A stretch of 64,000 nucleotides of DNA from positions 10,857,330 through 10,921,329 of the forward strand of contig CM072154.1 in NCBI GenBank assembly GCA_036850595.1. Direction: 5' to 3'. The position numbers and the translations under genes are program-made. The notes below the pieces were generated by a model, which saw only the letters and a program-made list of their open reading frames with translations, had not been told where the DNA came from and did no database searches. The DNA comes from Rhyacichthys aspro. Its lineage: Eukaryota > Chordata > Actinopteri > Gobiiformes > Rhyacichthyidae. This document shows positions 23,204 to 36,189 of this stretch, piece after piece (within the stretch, counting starts at the first letter, position 1; every line of letters starts with the position of its first letter).

Positions 23204-23483
23204 TAAAAAAATAAAACAAAAGACTTTTGTGGTCATTGGTCTGCATCAGCATTATGGTGAATTGTTTTTAATTCTGGAAAAAGTCACAGCTTTCAAAAAT
23301 GTATGAATTATTGGGCACAACATATGCTTGTAGGACATTAACAAGCAATTTCTCAAAATAATTAATTTCTTGGTAAAGATCAAAAGTCAAATTGTCATGT
23401 TAGCTGAGGAGTTTTGTTTCCCTCTGCTGGTGCAGTCTTAGCCCTGCAGTCAACATGAGAACCAGTCAAATATCTTGGTAACA

Positions 23484-24170
23484 TCATCGTAGATCAGGTG
23501 TTGAAGATCCCAAGTAAGTGCTTAGGTCTGAAATGTTCGATTTGATAATCTTGGCTGGGATTGTGGCCATTTTTAATCTTTGGTATGCAGAAAATCTGTG
23601 ACAGCCTCCAAATGAATAGTAGTAATTTCCCCCTTCTCTTCCTTGAATCCACAAAACATCAATTGGAGGAACCACACTGATGTCCGCTGTGTCCTGCAGA
23701 GACACAAACAGCACTTACCAATATAGACCTTTATGTGCAAATAAATAAAACAATCACCGTTTTGTATTATGCATTTGTTGTAAATAAGGCTCAATTTTCT
23801 TTACAATAAATGTGTTAATAGGTTATTCATTGTCTAATAGAGATAATTACAGATATGCTACATTACTCAAAACTTTATTTTCCATAATAGGCTAAAAATC
23901 AATTATAGTGAAATAGCTGAACATCTAAAATATTACTGAGGAATATTTATAAAAAGACATGGCCTGGTAGCCTAAACCAACAAACATCAAATCAAATATC
24001 TTGTTACTTGTGGATTTGTTTACCTTAATAGTGTCCATTAGACTCTGGACCTTCCGCTCGTCCAGCTCTGGAGGAAACGGCCTGATGATGACATGTAGCG
24101 GTATGTTATGGACCTCACTGACGCTGTCGGAGTGAATCGACCTGTTGTCACTGCCGCGTTCAGACGACAT
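23484..24170 (-). CDS. srxn1: Sulfiredoxin 1
   Basis: ATP-dependent reductase that repairs the overoxidised (sulfinic) active-site cysteine of 2-Cys peroxiredoxins. Two exons: 24024-24170 (49 codons, donor GTAAAC) and 23484-23693 (69 codons plus TGA, acceptor CTGCAG), joined in phase 0, giving 118 residues. The family signature FGGCHR carries the catalytic cysteine (C80). HNIPLHVIIRPFPPELD, VPPIDVLWIQG and STPDLR are close to human SRXN1. The ATG at 24170 begins MSSERGSD and fits the usual short N-terminus. The same frame stays open up to another ATG at 24269, which would add a basic leader, but a possible acceptor just upstream of 24170 offers an alternative. Between tcf15 and scrt2, as in human 20p13. 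The human protein is 137 residues; the difference is its variable Gly-rich N-terminus. Confidence 0.95.
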
Positions 24171-24299
24171 TATTGACCGACTGTGAGTGGAGAAAACACT
24201 TTGATAAATACGAAAGTTATTGCTGAAACACGAGGATAACATTAGCCTCGTTACTTTACTGTTTGTCATACTTCCTGGTTGCTGCGGAAGGATCTAACT

Positions 24300-24312
24300 G
24301 GCCCCGCCCCTT
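24300..24312 (-). promoter_or_regulatory. srxn1: GC box in the srxn1 promoter
   Basis: A GGGGCGGGGC-type Sp1/KLF motif lies just upstream of the possible leader ATG at 24269. It marks the likely core promoter. I did not find a convincing antioxidant response element (TGACnnnGC) close by, although SRXN1 is an NRF2 target in mammals. Confidence 0.45.
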
Positions 24313-24319
24313 GCCACTC

Positions 24320-27300
24320 ATCCCAAATTCATCCGCCACGCCCACGAAGGCCCTTTTTTAACTATATTTAAACATTTCTTCTAAACATTTAGCTAAAAAA
24401 CTAAATTTAAAAAGTTCTATTTAGTATAGTAATAGCTTTCCTGGTGCTTGAATAAAGTAAGTTGTACATTATACTTATAAACAATACTAAAGTCCGTAAA
24501 TAAGTTTTGCGACAGTCTTTTTAGTAAATTAAGCTAATGCCATGTAATGATATGTAAGCTAGACGATGGACACGTTAAGCCATTTCAAATCCAAGAATGA
24601 TTCTGTGATTCAATTTTACATTTAAAAAGGTGTGTTCCTGCATTATACAGGCGTCCCATCAAAGCCCTCTTGTTGATAATTGTCTATTTTTGCAGGTATT
24701 TCAAAGAAGCAGCAAGATGTCTGCCCTCAAAGCCTTTCACAGGTGAGTAGAAAGCTTCAAAGATTTGCAGCAGTGGAGCAGAAACAGATCTACTGTGTTT
24801 TTCTCCGAGCCATGGCTACTGGAACTTCTAATGAGACAATTAAAATGATTTCTTGGACAGGAGAGGCAGGCCATTATATTGAATTATTACAAATGCTTTG
24901 AACAACAATGGCAGGCCTTTCATGTTGATTAATTGGTCACAGGAGGATCGGTTACAACATGAAGCGGCTCTATATATAGTATGTAATGATTAACAATGGT
25001 ATCAGTACAATATCCTTGTACAATGGTCCCAACAAAACACATCACGAAACGCTTCCGTTAACTGGGGTGTTGCAGTGAAGGCAATTAACGTTTCACCTCA
25101 TTGTCAGATTTCATTGTTCAGTATCCAGCAGTGTGTTTCCTCCCTAATAGGTTTGGAAGCCACCTCCAATTTCCTGCCTTTTAGTAGGATTTAGTCTTGT
25201 GTAAGAAAGTTGAAACTCAAATTAAACCGTGGGCCAATGTACTGACACGGGTTGTGCAGACGGCTGTTTGACTAGTTGTGTGAATAAAAGCAGTAGTGTA
25301 AAATTAAGAGCGCTGACATGTCTCCCGTGGGCATTCAGTACCTTACGTCAAATTCAAGTAACTGCTTTGCTGTCAATCACAACGGCAAACTACTGCTTTG
25401 TGAGGAGAAGAGACGCTGCCAGTCAAAGCATATAGACAGGCAAATCAGCTCAGAAACAGCAGAGTTGTTTGGAGTCCCACTACACTCTGCGTGACCCTCT
25501 GCTGTCACAGGACGGCTGGATTGTAGTTGCTTACGTGTCTCAATTACACCGATTGAGTTAGTCACACAGGTACAGCAGCAGGTCATGGAAGAACAGTTCC
25601 CACATAATGATTTGCTGTTAATATTAGATTTCAGTCCCCATAGGATTGTCACACTTAGAGCAGCTGGGGAAAATTACCTGCCAGCTTTTTATGAGTGAAG
25701 TGAGCTATATTTATGCATGCCGTCAATTTTTTTTTTTACACGTTGATATGCTTTTAAAGTGATAATTATTCTGACGGTCTTTAAACCATAGCTCTGTGAT
25801 GGATGAATGTGTCGGAAATCATGACATGGTTTAGCGACAGTGGATGTGTTTGTGGCTGACTGTTCAGTGATGATTATTCAGCTCTGGCTTTCACCGCCTG
25901 AAACTGATATGAATTTCTGCCTGATCTCCATCTAGTAGCTACAGCCTCTGATTGAGATTTCTGTTTAATGCTCGACCTAGCTTTAAATTACATGATCTCT
26001 CAAATGAACCAGTGGCTGTTGGGATGCAGAAGTCATCTTTCTCTTTGCAAATGGATTCATTATTAACCTCTCCAAGTGTGAACAGAATTCAAGGACACAG
26101 AAAACAAAACAAAAACATTAAGATTATTAAATGAGTTTGTGTTAGTAAAACAAGCTCTAAAAAACCCTCAGATTTTCCCTTGCTGTCCTGTTTATGCATC
26201 GACTGTACATGAAAGCAAAATGATGCTATTTAAAAAGTACCCTCCTTGACTTTTGCCTGAATACTGATGACAAGTTGGATATCTTAGATGCATAAAAATG
26301 TGATTTTGACATGACTTCAAAAAGAGAAGCATACGGATGAGGTGGACCCTCTGCCAACAGAGAGACGAGGAAACAGATGGGTTTTGCACAAACAGCACAA
26401 ACATCAAGAACACTGAGTTAAAGAGCTTGGCAGTCTCACTTGATGAAACAGTGAGGAACGGAGGCGCTTTTAATGAGCATCTCTCCTGTGATGCAGAATG
26501 TGAAAAGACAAACTGTTAGCTCTTAAAGGGACCGTTACAGTTTGTTGGCTCTCAATAGGTATATTTTTACTGACCTCGCAATTCACTTTGTCGGTTTTGC
26601 CTGTCGAATCATGTCTTATTTGTGTGTTATTTTTAAAAAGTGAACTTAGACAATCAGAAAGTAAATGAAGAAATGCTATTGTGTTTGTTGATTTGCAAAG
26701 TTTTTTTTTTTTGTTCACGCCTTTAATGATGGCACTATTTTAAAAATGGATAAAGATAAAGAGACAAAGCAGACAATGCCTTTTTCGTGCATTTGTGTCA
26801 CCTATTGTGCTTTATGTTGACAGCAGCCAACAGATGGCGCCACATGTAAGGGAACCACCAGACCAAGGGCCAGCACCAGGAAAAGCATCACAGAAGTAAG
26901 GCCAGTATTTGTAACAGCGTAAATAACATGTTGTTGCTGTGTGGGATGCAGGCAACAGGAAAGACACCAGTTGCTCTTAATCCTTTTTGTATTTAAATTT
27001 GCCCCACACACTCTATTATAGATAGTATTATTGATTGGTCTCAAGCAGCAGGTTGGTAGATCTACTCACTAGATCTAAATTTACGCACAGTGGGTGTTGA
27101 TTAATGGCCCTGTGTCAGTTGTTGTGTGCAGATCTTCTCTGAAACCTTGTCGAAGGAACGCCCGCGCCCAATCACAAGGCAGCGATATTTTCTCCCAGAC
27201 AGTCACTCAAAAGATGATGGCTCCCGGGGTCAATATCTTTGAAGTGTCAGTGTAGCGCGCTGCGTTTTTCAGGTTGTTTTCAATAATTTACTTGATGTGC

Positions 27301-30300
27301 TCTGAGTTGCCGTGGCAGTGGGAGGCGCGGGCTGTCTGCTGAGTGCCTCACAGATATGTATGCAGGGCCACGGTCTCTGTACCTGCTTCCGCTGACGATC
27401 ACTTATTGCTGCTGTTGTGACACACACAGCACACCCACGGGTGATGTAATTGGATTCCATGGGTCCCCATTTTACAGTCCATTGCCATGTAATGAAATCA
27501 GTTATTTACTTTCATCATAAAATCTGATAAGGGCCAACATCTGCCAGGGTAAAGTTTGACTGAGCACTGCACATGAATGTTGATGTGGTGGGCAGAGTCC
27601 TATCTGCAGAGAGATGCGTTTCAATGCACAGGAGACAGCAGTTGTTGTAAGTTATCATTTGACTCTTTAAAAGGACACGATGTAATTACAGATATAGATT
27701 TCTTCTTTTGTATGCTAACTTTTGCTGACATGACTCACAGAGCAGTGGGAACAACAGCAGCGTTAATCACTAGCCTGTAGTTGTGTTGAAGAAAGGATTT
27801 TGCTGCGAAGTGTCTTGTTCCAGCCCCTGCTCTTGCTATGCTCTGCCTGCTGTCTCATTATACCACTGCTGCGTTGCTGGAGGACACTGAAGGACACAAG
27901 CGATTGAATTCAAGTGTTGTATATTCCCTGGAAACCAATCAAGAAAAGCCCCGGAATAATAATCCTTGTCCACTGTCATGATTCATTTTTATTTTGTTCC
28001 ATATTTTTCTCTGGCTTTTGAGTCATTCAGAAAGAGTAGTCCCAGCATAAAATCAATGTTCCATTAAAATTTAATGACCAGGAAGGCTTAATAGTGGTGG
28101 AACAGATGCCTGTGCTTTTGATAACACCCACGTCTCAGGAACTCTTATTGGTGCTGTCAGGTCCTCTGACCGCTCCTGTTGTGTACAGCAGAAGACAACC
28201 GTTCTGGAAAACAAAGGATATTGGCATCTTGTGCCTTGTAGCAGCAAATAAAAAATCGTAAATTAACAGTAAAGCTCATAAAATCCACCAAACAGTGACA
28301 ACAACCACAACTGACACTGGTACGTCCTAGTCATTTACTATAGTCACTAATTGAGTTAATGTTGAGTAAGGACTATTCTAACACACAGTCATTTAAATCT
28401 GGGAATAACAGGTAGGTGTTTGATTCTACTAAAGTGCAACACAACTTATCCACAGGTAGTTAGAGCAATAATGTTATTGTGAGAAATGACATTTATTCAT
28501 GTTATATGAGAAAGTATGAGGGCATATTCATAATAAAAATATTTTAATAGACTTTTCAAAGAAATGAGAGTGGACTTGTAAGTTCCTTGTGCTATTGTTT
28601 TTATTAATGTTATCATTGCTATTGTTGTCATCGTTATTAATTGTTGCAGAACAAGATAAATCAAAACCCTTTAGCAATCATGGCTTAAGTTTCTTCATAC
28701 TCAGCTGAAATGGAGAGATAGACAGATAAAAGAGAGGAAGAGCTTAAGAGAGTGAGACAGAAAGTGGAAAATCTTAATCATTTTTTTTTTCTTTGAGGAC
28801 CATATGGAAGGTTTCTCGCAGCCAACCATATGTTGAAGGCTTTTGTCATGGAAATCATACTTTTTGGCACTTTTCATTGCGCAGCCAAGCCGGGCACATC
28901 AATAAAGCAAACAAGAACAGAAAAAAATCATACACAACATGATCAAATCTTTGAGATACACAGAGTTTGAACTGTGCAGATGTGAAACTTAAAACAGATA
29001 ACTTTTAATCAAGACACTCCCTGATTCGCATGGCCACCCAGACTTCAGTTGGTACCTGTATATTAGTCCAGTTTTCTTTTTAAAAAAGATAGCATGGATA
29101 CAAAAGGAGCAATTATATGTCTACATGCATTGTCATATTATTGCTGTGATATATTTACAAATATATTTACAAAATCATCAAAGAGGAACAATGTTTCCCT
29201 ACATCAGATTTTATTTTAGAACCAAATTGTGCCTCCTTTTCTGTCACCTTTAACCAATCCATGTCTACAATGATCTTAATGTTTTTAGCCTGATTACAGG
29301 ATTTAAACATGTACTGTACTTGGTTTGAAAACTTAAATGTAACACTTTGATGGTTTTAAGCTGCAGTGTGTGTTTAGCCACACAGAGACAGGTGGTTTGG
29401 ACGCTCTCATGCGGTGATTCAGCTGTAGCACTTAGACCACCATTGACAGGATGACGGTAAAAACAGGGACAAACACTGCCCAATCTCATATTCTTTTTAT
29501 CCTGGTGTTATTCTTTTGGGGGGGCGTAGCCTTACTGCGTTGGCATTATCCATTTGGAATATGCAAATTGCTGACAGTGCATTTGCCTGCTGGTGCTTGA
29601 CCTTCCCCTTTGGAGGTCGCTCACCGACTCAATTACACTCCCTATCTGCAGTCTGTCTGCAAACACCTGTTATCCTCCCACACAACGCCACTCTCCGCCA
29701 AACGCACTCCAGCTCCTCATCCTTGCTCTGATGAGAGCCGCTGGGGAATGGGACAGCACCAAGGGGGTTTTGGAGGAACACATTTTACCAGTATCATGCA
29801 TTGTTTTGATGAGGTTGTGTGATTTGAAATACTCTATAATATTTCCCCTAAAAACAAGAGACACACCAAGAAAAAAAATAACATATGTCTAAAAACAGTC
29901 CTTTAACGTTTGATTTAACAGTTGGAATTTTGGGACTCAAAAGATGTAGTGTTGCCTTTATTTACTGCAGCACTATTATTGCTTTTATACCTTCAGGAAA
30001 TGACTAATGTACATACATTACTTGTTTTAGAGATTCAGGGCTGATGTACACAGATCCTCACATAGGACAGTTTTGGGACAATTTATTGCCTGAGATTTAA
30101 AGATAAAGGCGTGACACAAGGAGGCAGTGTCTTTTTGGAAATAGCAAGATGCAGAGTAATTAAAAGATTCCTTTTTATGATTTCTTTTTATTGCCCTTGA
30201 TTGGCTGAAAACAGAACAGCGCTGATTGTAAAACATGTGAATTGCTATGTGAGTAGTTATTGCCAAAGATCAACAAAAGTCTGCATTCATTCAGTTATGT

Positions 30301-31752
30301 CACTGCTTCTGTACATTGTTCCTCTTTAAAAACTAAGTCCCAGGGACTCTACAGTTTTCATGCATATCAACATTTTCTTTGAAGATCAGCAGCATCTTAC
30401 AAGGTCAATGGATGTTCATTTTTAAAAGCATTATAAATATTAAATAAATACATAATAATAAGCAGGTCTTCAATAAATAGACAAAATAAAGTAAATAAAT
30501 ACATAAATAAATAGATTAATAAATAGACCAACAGGTCAATAAATAAAGTATTTACATGATAAATAGATGGGATGCCTCTAAACATGGGTGAAGCTTTGAG
30601 CGACAGACAACAGATGGATGGGACTTTGTAACTGAGGGTGTGTGAGTCCATAGCTTCCCTGGAGGTAACACTGGCAGAAGGAAGAGCACCTCAAACATTG
30701 GCTGGAGTCTAGCACACCCAGACCGGACAAAGCACCGTGAAGGCAGCACAGTTACGCAAGCCACGGTGGAGGAAGAACAAGTTTTCTTTGCTATAGACAA
30801 GTCAGGTGCAAGTGGCACTTAAAACAACAGCTCAGTGGCTGTGGCTCGCTCTGTTTCTGTCCGGGTCTGTGCGTCTGGCTGAGACTGTTATTTAATACCA
30901 AAGTGTATGAGAACCTGTTCCACAGGTGTTTGGAGCATTTGAAATTACTGCAGATTTGAGTAAGTGACCTATGGCCTATGGTCCTGTAGCTTATGTATGA
31001 GCTGAGCTTTTTGGAAAACCCACAGTTACAAAGGGATAACAAGCACAAAAAAATAAATATAGAAAAATCAAATAGAAAAATAACATCCATTGAATTTAAA
31101 CATTGGTGTGAAAAAGGGTTTGTCTTTTTACCTTTTAAAATGATCTCCCTTTTTTGCAAATACTGTCATAGTTCACATTTTCATAAAAAGTTCATGTTGG
31201 CAGTTGCAAAAGAATTCAATTCTTAGCAAATAAAAAGCAGCATAAAAATACAAGAGGTCATTTTGTCTCTAAAAAACAAAAGAACACTGTTAGTTCTTTT
31301 TATGTTTTTTTTTCTTTTTCCATTACTATTTGCTATAAAATATCAGGAATCTAAATATTATTACTATTGATATCAATATCATTATAGTCATTGATAAAAA
31401 TTCACATGCCAGGCCTCATATATAGTTGTGTCATAGTTGTGTGGAGTGCGTGTACATGCGTACATGGCTGTGTCTGTGTATCAGTGTTTGTCGTCTTGTC
31501 ACTAACTATCATCTACAGTCTGTATGTGGGGGAAGGTTGTTGATTGTTAGTTCCTGTGGGCGATTAGCTACTGTGCAGGGAAAAAAATCCAGCATCTTTT
31601 GAAATTGTCTTTGCCATAATTGTTAGAGTTTCTTCACATAATCTCAGTGAAAATATTGCTTTCTAAAAAAGGGAAGAAAAAAGGCATGGAGGGCAGAGTG
31701 AACAGGATTATTAGTTGTGAACCTACAATAGGGGTTCAGTACTTTCTGGCGG
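24320..31752. other. Gene-poor stretch between srxn1 and scrt2
   Basis: About 7.4 kb with no supported coding sequence. The last several hundred bases (about 30.9-31.75 kb), AT-rich and directly below the scrt2 stop, are probably its 3' UTR. The rest contains an AATAAATA-rich simple repeat near 30.4-30.6 kb, an octamer-like ATGCAAAT at 29561-29568, and GC-richer blocks near 27.1-27.45 kb and 29.5-29.8 kb that could be conserved elements. No transposon or RNA gene recognised. Confidence 0.5.
30433..30580. repeat. AT-rich (AATA)n-type degenerate simple repeat
   Basis: Repeated units such as AAATAAATA and AATAGA over about 150 bases, an imperfect tetranucleotide array. It contains many AATAAA strings on the plus strand, which should not be read as polyadenylation signals. 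Confidence 0.75.
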
Positions 31753-34700
31753 TTAGTTTTCTGATCCAGAGTCGTCTTCGTCTGCAGAGCCCTTGAAGCA
31801 AGCGGACTCATAGTGCTTGTTCAGGTAGGACTTGAGAGCGAAGGTCTTATTGCAGCGCTTGCATCTGTAGTGCTTGAAGGCAGAGTGTGTTTGCATGTGG
31901 GCGCGGAGGTTCGAGCGGTCAGCAAAGGCTTTGCCACAGTGGGCGCAGGCAAAGGGCTTCTCCCCCGTGTGCGAGCGCATGTGGCCCTGCAGCAGCCATG
32001 GCCGGCTGAACGCCTTGCTGCACACTTCGCACTTGTGCTTGAGGTCGTGGGTGAGGATGTGCATGGCCAGTGCCGGCATAGACACATACACCTTGCTGCA
32101 GGTGGGACACTTGCGGGCCATCTTGCTGTCCAGGCTGCGGTGCGTCTGCTTGTGTCTGCTGAGGTTGGAAGAGGTGGCGTACGTCTTTCCGCACTCGTTG
32201 CAGGTGTGGCGGGCTATGCCAGCCCCCCTCTCCTGAGCCACATCACTGACAGCTTCACCTCTCGAGCCACCAACACGACTCTGGCTGTCCCCCTTCCTCC
32301 TGGAGCGCCCATCAGAGATGAAAAAGGCATCCATGGTGTAACCCTCTGCCAGGGCGTCCGACTCGCCACTGTAGTAGCCACTGGCCGTCATGCCAGACTG
32401 GGGGCTGTCGGGGTGCTTGAGGTCGGGGTCACAGTACTCCTCTCCGCCGCTCACCTGGCTGTACAGGGGGTCCGACACCGGTGATGCCAGCTTGTGCTCC
32501 ATCTTCTTCTCCCCCTGGTATACAGATGGTGTGATGTAATCCTGGATGTAGCCTGGATAAAAGACACACAACACAGTTGGCCAGGGGTTGTGATGGATAA
32601 GGACAAAGTGACACACTGGTGATTACATGATTATCACGTTGGATGATTGCCCTTCATTAAACACTAAAAGAGAGCAGCGGAGAGCTATTTGCATTTTTTC
32701 CACATCTAACAGGTTATACACAATAGCGCAGGAAACATGATACGCTTAACTGCATTTATGAAGGTTGCAATTTTACAGTCAGGATGAGCAGTAGATAATA
32801 GCTCATCAAAGAAATCTCCAGAGTATGAGCTACATTATACAGCGGATCTTAAATAAAGTGGTCTCATTGATTGGAACTTCTTCTAACGATAAGATTTTCT
32901 TCGTCTATAACATGCCGGTCCTCAGTGGCTGAGGCCTGTACATGTTTCCTTAATGAGGCTTTTTGAACATGAGCTTAAGAGTTAAATAGACAGAACACTT
33001 TGTATCAAGATGCTCCAGACACAATAGTAGACATTTCTGAACACTGGCAGCTGTTTGAAGAGATTCTTCAATTTGTCTGAACTTTTGGAGTTTGGGACAA
33101 TAGAATAGAAACACACAATGCTGATGGCTACAAATTTAAAAAGATGCTGTAAAGCACTAATTTCTGTGTGATTTTAATGTTCCAAACAGAACAGTGAAGG
33201 TCTGTTTTTGTTAGCATCATCAGCTTCTGTAGTAGTACAGTGCATCTAAACAATGGTCACTACATTTGTAAATTGATATGAGCAGAATGAAGTTTTAGGG
33301 AATTTCTTGCCTCAAATAAAGGTGCACAGTGCATAACTGCACAAAAAGGCATTCTTAGCACTGTGTGCAGCATGCAGTGGAAATTAGGTATTGACTGTTT
33401 TTTAATGAAATTCAAAGTTTTGGACTGATCAATAGACTATCTGCTGTAAAACAGTGCAGCTGTTGGGACAGTGGAGCTCAGGAGAAGTGGGAAATAATCA
33501 GAGAAATCAGATCAAGTATCTGCCACACAATAATAGTTTATTGAGCACACTGTTCTTGTGGACTGATATGTGATCGTCACAGTGTTCTCCACATTGTTTG
33601 TGTAAAGGGTCACCTGTATGCAGCAAGGAGCATGCTCAAGTGGCTTCAAGAAACAGGCCATTAATTCAGCTGAAGTGCTCTTCCTACAGGCTCTAGTCTC
33701 TTGAGGGGTCTGTTCACACACCCACTTTGTCAAAGACATGACTGTGACACCCCGGGACAGGGAAAACCACGCCTGTGCACTCTGCATGGCTTCACTCCAC
33801 ACAGATGCTAAAGCAATGACACTAAAACAAACTAGCAAAATAAAAACAAGGCAGAATACAAGGCTGTATTTCTAAAATAATATTAATCCACAATACAAAT
33901 ATCTTTATCGGTAGCTGAATAATCACACACAGATAAAGAGCAATTAAGGCCATGCACTTTTTTCCATAAAAACAATGTGTATATGTACGCATGGCTGTTT
34001 ATTCTGTTTCAATTAGCCAAGGTCAGACGAGAAGCACATCATTTAGGGCTCACGCTGTATCAGCCTTTACAGCTCATAGGCTCGTTTCTGTATTGCAAAG
34101 CAAGCATGTAATTAATGGACCCTCTCAGCCACCCCTCTTTGTTGTTCGACAGACACTCAAGTCAAATGTCTGCACAAAGGGGAAAGAAAATCTCCTGCGC
34201 CAGCAGAAGTGCTGACGCTATGGATTTTAGCTGCACTTAGATTCCTCTATTTTGTGTTTTTTGACTCAGCATGAAGTAATTCATAAATTACATAATTACA
34301 TAAATTGTACTAATTTATATAAATTGTAAAAAACATCCAAACCCTAAAGACTTTTTTTTGCAAGTAAAAATATTTTTTTATAAAAAGAATTTTATCTCTG
34401 CTGCCTTTCCACAGATATTTATTAGAAAATGGCTTATAACTGTGTATTTTGAATTTAACCAGCATTTTCCGTTTGCAAAACAGATAAATCAAATTAATCC
34501 TTTCTAATCCCGATGCATCTAAATCTCAGTAGCCCTTTGTTAGTATTGACTTGGTTGAATAACAGGTGGCAGCGTCACAAGATTCAGCTGTGCTCTGTGA
34601 CTGTGGTTTCACTTTAACAAATCATAACAAAGGCGCACATATGGCCCAGTAAACAGGGTCGCAAAATGGAAGCAGTGTGCTCTGAGCAGACTGTGAAAGT

Positions 34701-35793
34701 GAAGGTCGCCCTCAGCACTGAAGGGAGCTTATCTTGGCCGGACTGTGTGTTGACCACAGTGGAGCTATGTGCCGTTCGTTCTTTATGTTTACTGTACAAG
34801 CTGTGTCACGTGACCAGACTCGCTGCTGCTCAAAGCATTTCTGACTCCTTTTTCTCTTCTGCTCTCCCCCCGGCCCATCTCCCTGCCTCCCTCCTGGCAT
34901 TACCGTACAGAGTGCTGATGTCTCTTGCGGCAGCGGTAGGCCTGCATGGCTGAAACTCTAACCCCTGCTAGTTTTCAAATGCCCGGAAGGAAGAGAAAGA
35001 TGTAGCGTAGGGATGGGGGTGGGGAGACCGTGCACGCTCCATTTGGATGGGAAGAGGGGGGCAAGGGAGGATCGGACCATGATGGGAACTCAAGGACAAT
35101 AACAGCTAAGGACAAATGTATATGGGATACTCCTGTGTCACGATCAGGATTTTTTTAGATCCCAGGATACAGTGGATCCATATGTGTGGTTAGCATCCAC
35201 AGTGTTTGTGCAGTCACAGAATACGTAACTAAAGCTTCTACCGATTAGACACACATTTCGTTTCCTATTTACATAAGCTAATCCGCGGCTGTGACCTGAA
35301 TTGTGTCTGTCCTTCACTATAGTCAAAAAAACAAAAAGTCTGGGCACACGGCAGTGGGGGTGGGGTGACCGTGAACAGGATTATTTAGGATATTGATGCA
35401 AAAATCAACCATGAGTGTGTCACAAACTCATGTTAATGTTCACTCTACAGGCATGTTATTGGCAGAAGCAAAACAAAACCCACCCAACACAAAAACAAAA
35501 GAGAAAGCCATCTATGCTAAGTGGGGAAATGTGAAGCATGCTGACGCGAGAAGTGGCGCTGTCTCGAGTCCACAGTGCTAGCACATCTTTAACTATGGCT
35601 GGAGCGGGGCAGACTGGAGGCATGTTAACTCACCATTCTCACTGAGACGGACCCCTAGGCTGGTCACCGAGTCTGTGATGGAGCGGGTGAAAGTGAAGGA
35701 GTCGTCCAGGTGCTGATGATGATTAGACGAGGACACATTGGACGAAGAGAAATCATCAAGCTTGATCTTCTTCACCAAAAATGAACGGGGCAT
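31753..35793 (-). CDS. scrt2: Scratch 2, SNAG/C2H2 zinc-finger transcriptional repressor
   Basis: Snail-superfamily nuclear repressor of neuronal precursors that binds E-boxes. Two exons: 35634-35793 (53 codons plus G, donor GTGAGT) and 31753-32552 (after acceptor TTTATCCAG), giving 319 residues (human SCRT2 is 307). The SNAG repression motif MPRSFLVKK starts the protein. The Scratch-typical acidic, Ser-rich middle includes SGYYSGESDALAEGYTMDAFF. Five zinc fingers lie at about 171-191, 202-222, 228-248, 256-276 and 284-305; the last is C2HC (C284, C287, H300, C305), as in the family. The linker HTGEKPF joins fingers 3 and 4. Scrt2 is preferred over scrt1 because srxn1 and tcf15 flank it, as in human 20p13. 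A 223-residue ORF on the opposite strand is only a shadow of the GC-rich exon. Confidence 0.95.
32553..35633 (-). other. scrt2: scrt2 intron
   Basis: A 3.1 kb intron, long for this window. I see no coding sequence in it. The parts around 34.6-35.1 kb are GC-richer and contain overlapping short ORFs on both strands without a family signature. An intronic enhancer is possible but is not shown by the sequence. Confidence 0.7.
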
Positions 35794-36183
35794 GTTTCAA
35801 TGGATGAAAACACTAAGCTGAGAAAAACACATGAGAAAAAAATGAAAGAGCCTCTGAGGAACCACAAAAGCTGGACTGACTTGACGGTAATCCTTGAGGT
35901 TAATGTGAAGACAATGGCCAAAAGCACAAGATGAGAAAGAAAATGTAAATCAGAGGAGAACAAGGCTGACGGCAATGTTGTGTGATACTCTCTGGCTCCC
36001 CCAGCTTCCCCCAAAAAAATAAAAAAATAAAAAATAAAAGCAATCCTGTTCAGCACTGGATAGCTCCTGTGATGCAGTAGGCTTAAGGGACCAGTGAGGA
36101 AGAGAAGAGATGGAGACAGAGCGGAGGAGAGAGGAGGGAGAGAGACACTGTCAGACTAGCTGAGATCAGCAATCACGCCAGCC

Positions 36184-36189
36184 TTTATA
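36184..36189 (-). promoter_or_regulatory. scrt2: Candidate TATA box of scrt2
   Basis: TATAAA on the minus strand in the context CCATATAAAGG, about 390 bases upstream of the ATG. It predicts a start near 36155 and a 5' UTR of about 360 bases that includes the purine-rich (GGAGA on plus) tract at 36100-36150. Motif evidence only. Confidence 0.4.

Noticed and set aside
31813..32484. 223-residue plus-strand ORF
   Set aside because: Exactly antisense to the GC-rich zinc-finger exon of scrt2; the minus frame carries five intact fingers and the plus frame has no family signature.
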